A stretch of 64,000 nt of DNA from IMG/VR virus record IMGVR_UViG_3300030329_006583, positions 1-64,000 of that record; one strand, 5' to 3'. A model generated the notes under the pieces. The model was not told where the DNA came from. It searched no databases and saw nothing but the letters and a program-made list of their open reading frames with translations. The position numbers were made by a program, and so were the translations under genes. Below, piece after piece: positions 36,237-43,815 of the stretch (within the stretch, counting starts at the first letter, position 1; every line of letters starts with the position of its first letter). This DNA comes from a virus.

Positions 36237-36792
36237 CTAGCATCCCCCGCTCTTTCAATAATTTCCTTAAACGACTAGCATCCAAGGCATCCTGTAAAGC
36301 TGCCGCTGCACTATGCGTATTACCAGAATTATCAATGATTTCCTTTGCCTTTTGAATATTATGCAACATAATAGAATTAGAAGTAATATCCCACGCTATT
36401 CCTAAAATTCCCGCGATATTATTTTCAACCTTTCTAGGTACTAATTTGCACCAAAAAAGTTTTGTTTCATATTTAACAAAATAAGTTACCACCTCATCAT
36501 TAAATGCTTGTTCATGACGTTTAATAGATTCATCCCTTAATTCCGGGCATTCAAACATCTCCTCCAAGGTGGCCGGCGACTGGCACGTAAATGCATTTCC
36601 ATGTTTCGATAAAACTGTATGATCTTTGCCAATGAACCACATCGTCACAGGTACCGGAAAATTTGAGAAAAAATCTTCAAACATCCTAAAGTCTCGTTTT
36701 AATTGATCATCCCTGTCATTAAGTTGATCACATAACCGACGAAGCTTTTCAATATTTTTATTAGGTTTTGTTTTTTTTGATGAAAGTTCCAT
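36229..36792 (-). CDS. PAS-domain protein
   Basis: This protein of 187 residues has an N-terminal helix (about 10-40) leading into a PAS fold at about 40-140: FFSNFPVPVTMWFIGKDHTV starts the domain and the LVPRKVENNIAGILGIAWDI stretch is the classical PAC-type closing strand. A helical tail follows (RLRKLLKERG). PAS domains bind ligands or mediate dimer contacts; there is no kinase, cyclase or DNA-binding domain attached. I start at ATG 36792, because a longer open frame to 36855 runs through a clear terminator. No good ribosome-binding site is seen. It overlaps the coiled-coil membrane protein gene, so the pair probably acts together. Confidence 0.8.
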   Translation of the reverse strand: MELSSKKTKPNKNIEKLRRLCDQLNDRDDQLKRDFRMFEDFFSNFPVPVTMWFIGKDHTVLSKHGNAFTCQSPATLEEMFECPELRDESIKRHEQAFNDEVVTYFVKYETKLFWCKLVPRKVENNIAGILGIAWDITSNSIMLHNIQKAKEIIDNSGNTHSAAAALQDALDASRLRKLLKERGMLDE

Positions 36793-36817
36793 GAAGATAA
36801 ATATGGAACTCAAAACG

Positions 36818-36853
36818 AAAAAAAAGTGCGGTGGTAAAAAATTACCACCGCAC
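36818..36853 (-). terminator. Intrinsic terminator after the tandem virion proteins
   Basis: A perfect 12-bp stem, GTGCGGTGGTAA (36826-36837) with TTACCACCGCAC (36842-36853), has a 4-nt loop and eight U after it on the minus strand (36818-36825). It begins 17 nt after the stop of the last of three tandem paralogues. The symmetric arms could also work weakly in the opposite direction. Confidence 0.95.
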
Positions 36854-36869
36854 ATTATTAACTTGAATG

Positions 36870-37358
36870 TTAAACGGCTAAAATTGCATTGGCATTGGTA
36901 GATTGAGAAGTGACAATATAATTTGTACCATCACTATATAATGTTGCCATATCACCGGCAACACTTGGTGCAGAAACATCAAACCTAAGGGTTTGATTCC
37001 CTGTTAGGCCGTCGGAATTAGCTCCCCCAACAATATTAATTGTAATAAAATTATTGGTAGTTGTTGTTTCTTCAACATCTAAATCATTGCCCGGTACAGC
37101 GGTAAGCATGATCGAACAATGAAAACCAGGAACTGCACTAGCCAGGGGCAATTTTATTTTCTGCGAAGCTGCATTACCTGAAACGCTGACAATACAACCA
37201 CTATCTCCAGCACCTAAGGTTAAATCACCACTAGTGGCGGTATGACTAAAAACCTTTGCGGTTCCCCCTTTCACAACAGTGTTACCGAAGTCGATACCGG
37301 TTCCTGCTTGTGTATACAAACCCTTTTTAGACGAATATTTTACTTTTACATTTGGCAT
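36870..37358 (-). CDS. Tandem virion protein 3 (putative head decoration)
   Basis: This 162-residue protein shares the start MPNVKVKYSSKKGLYTQAGT and the overall strand pattern with its two upstream neighbours, but is the most diverged copy. The fold looks all-beta, rich in Thr, Ala and Gly (GDLTLGAGDSGCIVSVSGN at about 45-63), like decoration or fibre-type proteins. AGGAG precedes ATG 37358. The gene is the last before a strong terminator. Location just after the major capsid gene suggests a capsid-surface protein made in high amounts; direct evidence is lacking. Confidence 0.7.
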   Translation of the reverse strand: MPNVKVKYSSKKGLYTQAGTGIDFGNTVVKGGTAKVFSHTATSGDLTLGAGDSGCIVSVSGNAASQKIKLPLASAVPGFHCSIMLTAVPGNDLDVEETTTTNNFITINIVGGANSDGLTGNQTLRFDVSAPSVAGDMATLYSDGTNYIVTSQSTNANAILAV

Positions 37359-37371
37359 TTTTTATCTCCTG

Positions 37372-37851
37372 TTAAGCTGCTGTAATATTAGAGCCAGCAC
37401 TTGAACCGGCTTGGACATAGTAAAGTGTTCCATCGCAGAAAATCCTGGCTCTATCACCAGCCACCGCTGCGGCTGTGGCAAATGTAAGTGTCGTACCTGA
37501 ATCTGACGCCTCTGTCGCTGCACCACCATCTATACAGATCACTTTAAAGGTACCACCGGTAAATGTTACATTACCGCCCGGGGTGTCCGCTGCATAACAT
37601 ACGTCACAATACCATCCTGCACCTGCTGTTGTTGCGGATGGTAAAACACAAGCGACGCCGCCTGTTGAACTGGCTATAGAAATAATTATTCCTGAATCTC
37701 CTGCGCCGAATGTAATACCGCTAGCGGCATCTGCAGTCGTAATTGAGCGCACTGGTCTCAACATACCGCTCATACTATTACCCCCAAATTCAATCCCACT
37801 ACCTGCTTCTTGATAAAGGCCTTTTGACGCGCTATATTTTACTTTTGGCAT
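37372..37851 (-). CDS. Tandem virion protein 2 (putative head decoration)
   Basis: This 159-residue protein is closely related to the copy upstream: MPKVKYSASKGLYQEAGSGI, GGNSMSGMLRPVRSITTADA, a GAGWYCDVCYAA segment and the closing ARIFCDGTLYYVQ are shared with few changes. All-beta composition, no known enzyme motif. GAGGAG lies seven bases before ATG 37851. A 21-nt remnant of a further N-terminal copy lies just upstream at 37868-37888, showing that the cluster grew by tandem duplication. Confidence 0.72.
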   Translation of the reverse strand: MPKVKYSASKGLYQEAGSGIEFGGNSMSGMLRPVRSITTADAASGITFGAGDSGIIISIASSTGGVACVLPSATTAGAGWYCDVCYAADTPGGNVTFTGGTFKVICIDGGAATEASDSGTTLTFATAAAVAGDRARIFCDGTLYYVQAGSSAGSNITAA

Positions 37852-37867
37852 GATCTTTCTCCTCGTT

Positions 37868-37888
37868 TTTATATTTTAGTTTTGGCAT
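37868..37888 (-). pseudogene. Remnant N terminus of a tandem virion-protein copy
   Basis: In the 49-nt gap between copies 1 and 2 the minus strand reads ATG and six codons for M-P-K-L-K-Y-K, the same first seven residues as copy 1 (one synonymous change). It then runs straight into the ribosome-binding site of copy 2. It is out of frame with copy 2 and looks like the scar of an unequal duplication. Confidence 0.55.
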
Positions 37889-37900
37889 TTCAAATTACCA

Positions 37901-38386
37901 TTAAGATGCTGTAATAATGCCAGCAGCTGTAGCTGATGCCATCACATAATAAAATGTACCATCACACCAAACGCGTGCCATATCACCAGCAGTACCACCA
38001 CCTGCCATTGAGAGAGTGGTGCCAGAATCTGGGGCATTTGTGGATGTGCCACCATCAACTTGTATCACTTTAAACGTTGACGCAGGACTAGTGGTTGCAA
38101 TCACATTACCACCCAATGAAGTAGCTGCGTAACATATATCACAATGCCACCCTGCACCCGCTGTTTCTGCGGATGGCAAAACAATGGCAACATTTCCCGC
38201 AGCACTAACCAATGACACAATAATCCCACTATCGGCGGCACTAAGTGTGACACCGGCTGAAGAATCTGCAGATGTAATTGAACGAACAGCCTTCAATCCA
38301 CCGGACATATTGTTCCCGCCTAATTCAATACCGCTACCTGATTCTTGATAAAGGCCTCGCGAGGGTTTATATTTTAATTTTGGCAT
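37901..38386 (-). CDS. Tandem virion protein 1 (putative head decoration)
   Basis: This 161-residue protein starts MPKLKYKPSRGLYQESGSGI at ATG 38386, which has AAGGAG seven bases upstream; an earlier in-frame start lacks such a site. It shares the GGNNMSGGLKAVRSITSADS, AGAGWHCDICYAA and ARVWCDGTFYYVM segments with copy 2. The protein is small and Gly/Ala/Thr-rich and lies right after the capsid terminator. A promoter is expected in the 114-nt gap downstream of that terminator, but only a TATAAT box with a poor -35 is visible. Confidence 0.72.
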   Translation of the reverse strand: MPKLKYKPSRGLYQESGSGIELGGNNMSGGLKAVRSITSADSSAGVTLSAADSGIIVSLVSAAGNVAIVLPSAETAGAGWHCDICYAATSLGGNVIATTSPASTFKVIQVDGGTSTNAPDSGTTLSMAGGGTAGDMARVWCDGTFYYVMASATAAGIITAS

Positions 38387-38499
38387 AATCTTTCTCCTTG
38401 CTCCCAATGATTCCGGTTTCTCGTGGGTGTCGAGCGATTATATTAAACCGGGCCTGCGTATAATTAGTTAACCCAACCAGGGACTTACCTTCAAATAAT

Positions 38500-38528
38500 A
38501 AAAAAAAGGGGTGGCCATTGGCCACCCC
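38500..38528 (-). terminator. Intrinsic terminator after the major capsid gene
   Basis: A perfect stem of nine G/C-rich pairs, GGGGTGGCC (38508-38516) with GGCCACCCC (38520-38528), has a 3-nt loop and an eight-U tract on the minus strand (38500-38507). It lies 24 nt after the capsid stop codon. Confidence 0.95.
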
Positions 38529-38552
38529 TTATGTTCCACTATCTAATATGAA

Positions 38553-40505
38553 TTAGATGATGTTAAGGTCAAGAACCGTAACAGTACCGTAGAAATCGCT
38601 GCGAACCATCTTCTTACCGTAGCGAGTCATGACACCCTTACGTGGGGTGAAGTCCTCAGGAGCGAAGATAGTAGGTGTAACGATGAGCGGTACATACGGA
38701 GCGTAAACATAACCTGTCTCAAGATAGCTACCGCCCTTGAACCCAACAAGTACCTTGTTGCGAGGGAAGTAAGGATCTTTGTAAACCGTGAAACGATTGC
38801 TCAGTGTACCAACCTTCTCGGCACCGAGTGAGAACGGAGCACTGACCTGGCCTTCACCATCAAGGGTGTAAGCAGGACGATAGAGCACCGAAGCCTCAAG
38901 CATGGTAGCCACATCAGGTGAAACCACGATAAAGTTGGCAGAACCACGCAGTGTCAGGCGATGAATCTCATTGGCAACATCAATGATTGTCTCAACAAGA
39001 GTCTCGTACCACTCACGGACGGTGCCTGTGAAGGCGGGTCCCGGTGAGAGTGAGGAAGCTTTATCAACCGCAATACCTGTGGTGCGATTAACAAACTTGC
39101 CCGGAGCACGTGACCAGTAACGCTGTGTCTTCGCCTGTGTAAGAAGATCATTGAGGATTTCACGATCAATCTCGAGAGCAATCTGCTCGGAGAGGATCTG
39201 TGTAAGCTCAACTTCCGCATCCAGACTGTGATACGCATTCAAGTCCTGTGCAAGTTCCGGAGACCAGCGAGCACGGAGCTTACGGGTCACAGCAGTAACT
39301 GCAAGAGACTCAACCTTGATGTCAATATCCGGAATTGCCGGTGACGGTGTAGCACCGAAGTTAGACTCAAAGGCAGGAATGGTCAGTGTATCCCCATCTG
39401 CACCCACACTAAGTGCAGGATCAACCGGGAATGCCAAAGTCAAACCGGAATCAAATGAAGGAGAGGCATGGGTTGCATCAACACCATTACCGGAACAAAT
39501 CATAAGCAACGCGGTAGTGGCTGCAGCAGGATCTGCCATGGCATCAGGGGTAAATGTAGTACCATCCCATGTACCAATTTGGTTCAAACGTCGAACATTA
39601 AGCAGGTTGGTGCTAGCTTGCACAGCATTAGCGCCTACATTGGTCACGAATTTGAATCCTGTACCGCCGGCGACGGGGGCAACACCGTCATTTACGTAAA
39701 GACCGAAGTCCTTCACCATAGTCCAGTCAGCAACACCACCGTTGGCACTATCACCGCTAGCATCAAAATTCGCAGTCCTTGCGAGAACAGCGATGTATGA
39801 CGCGGGGCTGTTCGGGCCACCAACATCTTCAATGCGCGAAGTAAGTTGAGGATCAAACTGTAACAGTTTACCATCAGAACCTGTGGCCCTGAGGAATGTT
39901 CCATTTAAACCACCGCCTGTGATAGTGCTACCATCTCCGTATGCACCAGATACCACTAGATCAGCTGTGTCCATTGCGGCTGAATCATATACCCGTGAGT
40001 AACCAGAACCGGCCAGGTTATACTGCCCACCAATTCCTAAAGAACCTGATTGCACACCTTTACCTGTGGGCTCATTATATATGGAAGTACCACTAGCATA
40101 CACTGCGGCGCCCTGGGAGTTCCCTGGGAGTGCGGCAGTTGAACCATAAGTGTAATCAAGATAAAAGAGCAGGCCAGAAGGCAGGCTCATAGGCTGGATT
40201 GAAACCAGCTCATTTGCAACAAGGCCACCAAAAACGCGTCGAACGATTGGAAAAGCAATGTTGCTAAAACCACGAAGGTCACCAGAGGAAGTCATGGCAC
40301 CCCCACCGGTAGAAATGGAGCTTTGCTCCCTAAGTACTTGGCCAGCTTGGTTTTCAAGCATGCGTGACATGTTCTCTCTTTTGACTCCATCGAGTCCACG
40401 GAGAAGACCTGTGCGCGCCCACTTTTCAACTAGCCGACGGTTTTGGGAACCCAAGTGCCGTTGGCGGATTCCCTCTGTCAGTTGATCAAGTGAAAAATTC
40501 TTCAT
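38553..40505 (-). CDS. 23: Major capsid protein, gp23 type
   Basis: This 650-residue protein is a gp23-type HK97-fold capsid subunit. The N terminus has the gp23 layout: RRLVEKWARTGLLRGLDG (23-40), MLENQAG (49-55), then a Gly/Ser stretch and AFPIVRRVFGGLVANELVSI. LRE at 58-60 is a fitting site for the gp21 prohead protease, close to the cleavage after residue 65 in T4. T4 gp23 has 521 residues; the extra 130 or so appear as a Gly/Ala/Thr-rich insertion between about 130 and 370. The C-terminal core holds RARWSPELAQDLNAYHSLD and KVLVGFKGGSYLETGYVYAP. AGGAG precedes ATG 40505, and a strong terminator follows the gene. Confidence 0.95.
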   Translation of the reverse strand: MKNFSLDQLTEGIRQRHLGSQNRRLVEKWARTGLLRGLDGVKRENMSRMLENQAGQVLREQSSISTGGGAMTSSGDLRGFSNIAFPIVRRVFGGLVANELVSIQPMSLPSGLLFYLDYTYGSTAALPGNSQGAAVYASGTSIYNEPTGKGVQSGSLGIGGQYNLAGSGYSRVYDSAAMDTADLVVSGAYGDGSTITGGGLNGTFLRATGSDGKLLQFDPQLTSRIEDVGGPNSPASYIAVLARTANFDASGDSANGGVADWTMVKDFGLYVNDGVAPVAGGTGFKFVTNVGANAVQASTNLLNVRRLNQIGTWDGTTFTPDAMADPAAATTALLMICSGNGVDATHASPSFDSGLTLAFPVDPALSVGADGDTLTIPAFESNFGATPSPAIPDIDIKVESLAVTAVTRKLRARWSPELAQDLNAYHSLDAEVELTQILSEQIALEIDREILNDLLTQAKTQRYWSRAPGKFVNRTTGIAVDKASSLSPGPAFTGTVREWYETLVETIIDVANEIHRLTLRGSANFIVVSPDVATMLEASVLYRPAYTLDGEGQVSAPFSLGAEKVGTLSNRFTVYKDPYFPRNKVLVGFKGGSYLETGYVYAPYVPLIVTPTIFAPEDFTPRKGVMTRYGKKMVRSDFYGTVTVLDLNII

Positions 40506-40544
40506 TTTTTATTCTCCTATAAATAAAAATTGATTTAAATCGAG

Positions 40545-42233
40545 TTAGTTCTTGTTCGAAATTCCCGCAAGAACAGCCCATCGATCTACCTCATTTCCAT
40601 TGTTGGTCGCGCTTGCTGACCGGATTGATCTGGAAGACGAACCGAGCGTCCTAGCATTACGTCCCTCAGCCAACGACTTCTTGGAAGATCGCTTGTTCAG
40701 GGAAGTAGTCAAGCTCTTGTAAAGCAACTTTGCCTCACGAAGAGTTTTTGCATTATCCAATGCCTCAACAATTGCTCGTTGCTGCTTGGTGTTGAGATTC
40801 CTATTCTGCATTAACTTGTTAACATAAAGAAGCTTTGCATTAAACAGATTCATCTCAGTAAGTTGGGTCTTGAGGGTACCAACAGCCTTGCGGTACTCAA
40901 CCAACTTACGCTTAAGAGCACGATTGGTGCGGCTCTCATTCATTCTTTTTTGCCGACGAGATTCAACAACAGGTTCCGGCACATCATCGGGACCCAATTC
41001 ATCAGCCAAGGCATTAATGAGATCTTCCTCATCAATATCCAATATTACATCGCCAAGATCTTCAGCAGGTGATGGTACAAAAGTATCCACTGCCTCTTCT
41101 TGCTCACGAAGTTTACGCATGCGGTGTAATTCCCTGCGAAGAACGGCTTCATCGATTTCCAGGACTTCTTCTTCCTCGACATCAATTTCAATTTCCTCTT
41201 CACCGGCGGCTTCAGCTGAAACGTCTAGGCCTAGTGCATCACCAAGATCCTCAATGGCATCCTCGATATCTGCAACAGGCACAACTTCGCCAACGTCCTC
41301 AATGGGACTAGCCTCAACCTCAACCTCTTCCTCTTCAACTTCAACTTCCTCGTCTTGCTCCAAGAGCTCCTGCAAGTAAGCCTCCATTACCTCATCAGAA
41401 ACTTCCTCTTCGGCGGCGCCTTCCTCGTCCTGAACGACTACGTCAACGTCCAAGTCCTCTAGGCTAGCCGAATCCTCCACTCCCAATGCCTCAATGTCAT
41501 CTTCATCGAAAACAACATCGAACTCATCTAGATCTTTGTGATCACCTTCATATTGGCCTTCGAAAAGCCTATCAAACAAAGTGTTAGTTCGTCGTTTTGA
41601 CATTTTTTTTATCTCCTTAACGATATAATTGTATTTCAAACGAATTTCCTCAGTATTCGCCGTACCTTCAGTAAGTATTACGTCTTGACGTAAACTTATC
41701 ATTTCTTTTATCAACTGTGTGTAATATTTACGCACAGTCTCACGTAATGCGGAATTTTCACCAACATTCCCGATGTGTTTTACAAGGCGCTGTAAAACTT
41801 TGACATTACCAGATATTTTATCTAACGCCTCAGAAAGCCCGGTGGGACCATTCAATCTAGATGGATTCCTGATTAGTGAGGCCAATGCCCTTGCAGATTC
41901 TGCATTTAAATTCAAAAGTAAATCATCGTCCACTTCTTCATCACCTGTGTCATTTTCTACTTCCATATCACCGGTGGTCACTGCAATGCTAGCATCACCA
42001 TCAACATTAATGTTAACAGTTTGAGAAGAATCGTCAACATCGGTCTCATCTTCTTCTATATCTAGCGCATCTTCTATGTGCCCATATATTTCTTCATCTC
42101 CCATTAATTCATTTTCAATTAAAGAACGAATCTTGGGTGCCATTGCATCTATGATTTTGTTTTTTGCATTTTGCTCAGCCAATTCCTTAAGCTTTTTAGC
42201 ATCCGCAATTGCTTCATCGAACATTGTTGACAT
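40545..42233 (-). CDS. 22: Prohead scaffold protein, gp22 type, with N-terminal fusion
   Basis: This 562-residue, very acidic protein should form the core that shapes the prohead and is removed by the protease. The C-terminal third has a gp22-like block, LFNAKLLYVNKLMQNRNLNT (about 460-479) and ALDNAKTLREAKLLYKSL. Long runs of Glu/Asp alternate with Val/Ile in the middle. The first 210 residues form a separate helical, acidic unit (DEAIADAKKLKELAEQNAK). Met211 is preceded by AAGGAG at 9 nt, so a 352-residue protein is probably also made (41603-40545). The gene directly precedes the capsid gene, as 22 precedes 23 in T4. GAGGAG lies before ATG 42233. Confidence 0.85.
   Translation of the reverse strand: MSTMFDEAIADAKKLKELAEQNAKNKIIDAMAPKIRSLIENELMGDEEIYGHIEDALDIEEDETDVDDSSQTVNINVDGDASIAVTTGDMEVENDTGDEEVDDDLLLNLNAESARALASLIRNPSRLNGPTGLSEALDKISGNVKVLQRLVKHIGNVGENSALRETVRKYYTQLIKEMISLRQDVILTEGTANTEEIRLKYNYIVKEIKKMSKRRTNTLFDRLFEGQYEGDHKDLDEFDVVFDEDDIEALGVEDSASLEDLDVDVVVQDEEGAAEEEVSDEVMEAYLQELLEQDEEVEVEEEEVEVEASPIEDVGEVVPVADIEDAIEDLGDALGLDVSAEAAGEEEIEIDVEEEEVLEIDEAVLRRELHRMRKLREQEEAVDTFVPSPAEDLGDVILDIDEEDLINALADELGPDDVPEPVVESRRQKRMNESRTNRALKRKLVEYRKAVGTLKTQLTEMNLFNAKLLYVNKLMQNRNLNTKQQRAIVEALDNAKTLREAKLLYKSLTTSLNKRSSKKSLAEGRNARTLGSSSRSIRSASATNNGNEVDRWAVLAGISNKN
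41601..41618 (-). promoter_or_regulatory. Internal ribosome-binding site and start codon in the scaffold gene
   Basis: On the minus strand AAGGAG (41613-41618) is followed by nine nt and ATG (41601-41603), in frame with the long scaffold gene. It would start a 352-residue protein MSKRRTNTLFDRLFEGQ. The site is one of the strongest in the window, although it lies inside a coding region. Confidence 0.65.
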
Positions 42234-42281
42234 TAGTGTCTCCTCGTTTTAAAAGTAAATATAACAATAAAAACGTTTAAT

Positions 42282-42503
42282 TCATTTACTTTTTTTTGTT
42301 TGTTCCCTCTGGTACCTTCTTTTACCGGCATGTTTTTTCCGCCGGCGCCGTTCGCCCTTGGGTATAAAAAAACGTCGATCCGTGACTTCTTTCACTATCC
42401 CCTCTTCTTTGCATTTTTTTATAAACCGCCTAATAAGCTGTTCCTGGGTCCTTATTTTACCACCCAATTTCACGCTTACATTCACCGGTGTTTTTTTCCC
42501 CAC
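42282..42503 (-). CDS. rpsU: Ribosomal protein bS21
   Basis: This protein of about 73 residues matches bS21: the VNVSVKLGGKIRTQEQLIRR start, then FIKKCKEEGIVKEVTDRRFF with the family Arg pattern, then a very basic tail (PKGERRRRKKHAGKRRY). bS21 sits on the small subunit near the anti-Shine-Dalgarno end of 16S rRNA and helps initiation. Phage-encoded S21 is known from several large aquatic phages and is thought to bias host ribosomes to phage mRNA. I place the start at GTG 42503, which has AGGTGG five bases upstream, rather than GTG 42512. It lies between head genes and would be made late, with the structural proteins. Confidence 0.93.
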   Translation of the reverse strand: MGKKTPVNVSVKLGGKIRTQEQLIRRFIKKCKEEGIVKEVTDRRFFIPKGERRRRKKHAGKRRYQREQTKKSK

Positions 42504-42534
42504 AACTACCACCTGTTTAAAATACTGTTAATGT

Positions 42535-43167
42535 TTAAATATTTTGTGTGTTTTGATCATGTATTCTTTGCATTATTTTTTCTATTTTAGCCAAAGTCAT
42601 TTCATCATCACTTAAAATATCCTGTAATCTATATGCACCAATGCCTTCATCATAATCAACCGCAATCTGAGAGGGTGGAGGGGCGTGTGAATACCCTTGT
42701 TCAGTACCTGTACGTTTAGCCGCTGCAGGATCAATTGAAGGATTAGTTGAAGAGCCACCTGAAATTGCCTGTATTTTTTTACTCCACCCCGGAAAGGGAA
42801 CAATACTATTTTTCATATATGGAAGCGAAGACTCTGAAACGCCCCCTATACCCGGAGTATTTCCTGCAACAAAATAAAAAGGATCTGTTTTATTTTTTGC
42901 CAAAGAATCAACCGGTAAATAACCCATGTTAATTTTCTTTACAAATACGTCCAATTCATCTTCATCCATGCTAGTTACGTCTTCACCATCCTCATAAAGA
43001 TCTGGTGCCATATAAGGAAAATCAGAACCTGCATTCCTAGGTGCATTAAAACCGGTTGGATATAATTGACCATAACCTAACCCTTTTCTGTCGTCATAAA
43101 ATACCGGGCTATGGTTTCGATAGGTACCATTAATATTTACCTTTGCTTTTTTTGGAATGTGGGGCAT
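42535..43167 (-). CDS. Unknown head-region protein, Pro/Gly-rich
   Basis: This protein of 210 residues starts MPHIPKKAKVNINGTYRN at ATG 43167, one base after the previous stop, with GAGG nine bases before. It is rich in Pro, Gly, Tyr and Asp (FNAPRNAGSDFPYMAPDLYE), with a helical, charged end (MTLAKIEKIMQRIHDQ, preceded by LQDILSDDEM). The composition suggests an extended virion or core protein. No family is recognised. It follows the two GPVNGYS paralogues. Confidence 0.65.
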   Translation of the reverse strand: MPHIPKKAKVNINGTYRNHSPVFYDDRKGLGYGQLYPTGFNAPRNAGSDFPYMAPDLYEDGEDVTSMDEDELDVFVKKINMGYLPVDSLAKNKTDPFYFVAGNTPGIGGVSESSLPYMKNSIVPFPGWSKKIQAISGGSSTNPSIDPAAAKRTGTEQGYSHAPPPSQIAVDYDEGIGAYRLQDILSDDEMTLAKIEKIMQRIHDQNTQNI

Positions 43168-43168
43168 C

Positions 43169-43810
43169 TTACCCAACCTCGGGTGGTGATGTAGGTTCAA
43201 GTGTCATGCCAGATTTACCTTTTAAATACGTACCCAAAACATCCGGTGGTGCTTCATGATCTTGATAATTTTCCTGAAGTGACCAGCCAGGTGTACCTGG
43301 ATGGAATGGATTAACAATTCTTTGTGCACCATCATGTGGGCTCACATTTGTTCCCTCACCTACAAAAGGTGATGATCCTATTTTTGCTGGTGAATTGGCG
43401 TCTTCTTTTTGTTCATCATTAGGGGCAGGTTGTGTATAAGGATCTGCGTTAGGAGCACTATTGAGGTTTGGAACAAATGAACTAAATGGATCACCTGCTT
43501 GGTACACATATGTATCACCGAGCCCAAAATCATAAGAAGGTGCACCTTTGTAATCGCGACTATATGGCACCGGGAAACCCCAATAAGAAGTAGATTCAGG
43601 CACATCACCCCTCATCACTTCTTTTGTAAATTTCAGGCTAACACTTACGTCAGTAAGATTATTCGTATTGCTAATATTGGGGTCACCATTAATGGGGCTG
43701 GCTGGAAATTGTTCTGAAAGCGCTGTGGAATTAGAGGTGGAATAACCATTAACCGGCCCTAAACTGGCTGCATCGGTTGGGTTATCAATTTCCACCACAC
43801 CATGCTTCAT
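43169..43810 (-). CDS. GPVNGYS paralogue 2, head-region protein
   Basis: This 213-residue protein shares an N-terminal block with the upstream gene: SLGPVNGYSTSNSTALSEQF against GLGPVNGYSQSNTETLSKIF. After it the sequence is Pro/Asn/Ser-rich and diverges, with a Tyr/Pro region (YWGFPVPYSRDYKGAPSYDF at about 79-98). Such composition fits an extended or disordered structural protein. ATG 43810 follows the previous stop with five bases between and an AGGA just upstream. Function unknown; head assembly is suggested by position between protease and scaffold genes. Confidence 0.65.
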   Translation of the reverse strand: MKHGVVEIDNPTDAASLGPVNGYSTSNSTALSEQFPASPINGDPNISNTNNLTDVSVSLKFTKEVMRGDVPESTSYWGFPVPYSRDYKGAPSYDFGLGDTYVYQAGDPFSSFVPNLNSAPNADPYTQPAPNDEQKEDANSPAKIGSSPFVGEGTNVSPHDGAQRIVNPFHPGTPGWSLQENYQDHEAPPDVLGTYLKGKSGMTLEPTSPPEVG

Positions 43811-43815
43811 TTATC

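Noticed and set aside
36793-36855. Longer open frame for the PAS-domain gene
   Set aside because: It would read through a 12-bp terminator hairpin and has no ribosome-binding site.
38437-38442. Perfect TATAAT box on the minus strand before the tandem virion proteins
   Set aside because: No acceptable -35 box at 16-18 nt. A promoter is likely in this gap, but I cannot place it.
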